This document shows positions 39,628 through 39,999 of a stretch of DNA of 39,999 nt, in pieces (the stretch's first letter is position 1; each line of letters starts with the position of its first letter). The position numbers and the translations under genes are program-made. A model generated the notes under the pieces. It did not search any database. It was not told the origin of the DNA and saw only the letters and a program-made list of their open reading frames with translations. Source of the stretch: Pseudomonadota bacterium (GTDB lineage: Bacteria; Pseudomonadota; Gammaproteobacteria; JAKAQQ01). The stretch is from assembly GCA_021828045.1 (NCBI GenBank), contig JAKATI010000006.1, forward strand, positions 1 through 39,999. The letters are read 5' to 3'.

Positions 39628-39999
39628 TCAGGAACTGGGGACGGAGGGCTCAAAGGAGGTGATTCCGTCCTCCAGAGTTTGCTGGAGCCGAGACCAATCG
39701 AAGGCGGGACCGGGATCGGTCTTTCGCCCCGGAGCGATTTCCGAGTGGCCCACCAAGTCTCCGGAGGCCAAGGAAGGGTAAACATCCCACAACGCCCGGA
39801 TCGAGACCGCAAGACTCTGATACTGGCCCGATTCATACGCTTGTTCATCGGTCCCTTCGAGTTCAATGCCGATCGAGAAATCGTTGCACTGTTCACGTCC
39901 TTTCCAGAAAGACGCGCCTGCGTGCCATGCCCGCTCCACGAATGGAACGTATTGGACAATCCGGCCCCAGCGATCGATGAACAGATGGGCTGAAACCCG
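39628..39999 (-). CDS. ampD: 1,6-anhydro-N-acetylmuramyl-L-alanine amidase AmpD, 5' end outside window
   Basis: Cytoplasmic zinc amidase of cell-wall recycling, linked to AmpC beta-lactamase induction. Reading continues in frame to the window edge. VSAHLFIDRWGRIVQYVPF contains the first zinc His, followed by ERAWHAG, GRE.CNDFSIGIELEG and GHSEIAPGRKTDPGPAFDW with the second His and the Asp ligands. About 123 C-terminal residues are visible of about 180. Confidence 0.95.
   Translation of the reverse strand, partial: RVSAHLFIDRWGRIVQYVPFVERAWHAGASFWKGREQCNDFSIGIELEGTDEQAYESGQYQSLAVSIRALWDVYPSLASGDLVGHSEIAPGRKTDPGPAFDWSRLQQTLEDGITSFEPSVPSS

Overview
The window looks like the chromosome of a Gram-negative gammaproteobacterium of moderate-to-high GC. 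Supporting evidence is the accB-accC...fis-purH-purD gene order (also found in pseudomonads), the LPS heptose genes with a single-Kdo kinase (KdkA), a trx-rho pair, and an FlhC-like protein, a family largely confined to beta- and gammaproteobacteria. I cannot name the species. Nearly all of the window is coding, many genes overlap by ATGA or GTGA, and most are housekeeping genes.

Layout. 1-3476: methionine branch (metY, metX, stand-alone homoserine dehydrogenase). 3577-7768, minus: a B12-dependent ribonucleotide reductase split into NrdJa and NrdJb. NrdJa carries a 412-residue intein, and a pair of NrdR-type boxes lies upstream. 8146-9591: periplasmic Do/Deg protease, preceded by an unexplained nested RNA-like hairpin. 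9737-10102: FlhD-like protein. 10335-18675: cutA, tlpA-like, aroQ (apparent one-base frameshift), accB, accC, a DUF3426 zinc-ribbon membrane protein, fis, purH, purD and a GNAT acetyltransferase. 18682-20387, minus: trxA and rho. 20961-22675: YadGH-like ABC exporter. 22893-23974: coaD and rsmD, convergent and overlapping. 24058-26115: VolA-like lipase lipoprotein. 26257-27872: ftsE and ftsX. 27866-31965: kdkA (minus) divergent from a heptosyltransferase, then a CHCC zinc-finger protein, hldD and waaF, together an LPS inner-core locus. 32025-33089: AI-2E/PerM-family membrane protein. 33182-34983, minus: a group IIC intron with a broken reverse transcriptase, sitting directly behind the groEL terminator. 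35040-37040, minus: groES-groEL with a CIRCE operator and a sigma-32-like promoter. 37365-38813: Lnt/TraB-like membrane nitrilase. 38774-39621: promoter, hairpin, small ORF and an FlhC-like regulator. 39628-39999, minus: partial ampD.

How the genes relate. The LPS genes (hldD, two heptosyltransferases, kdkA) would build and phosphorylate the Kdo-heptose inner core. The acetyl-CoA carboxylase, purine, NrdJ and GroESL genes are core metabolism and proteostasis. The less ordinary parts are the orphan FlhD-like and FlhC-like genes 29 kb apart with no flagellar genes nearby, the intein and the intron (both apparently degenerate in their mobility functions), the structured leaders at 7967-8038 and 38774-38990, and the aroQ frameshift. 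I saw no CRISPR array, rRNA or convincing tRNA. No single locus here is clearly a new system. The split FlhD/FlhC pair and its structured leader are the best candidates.
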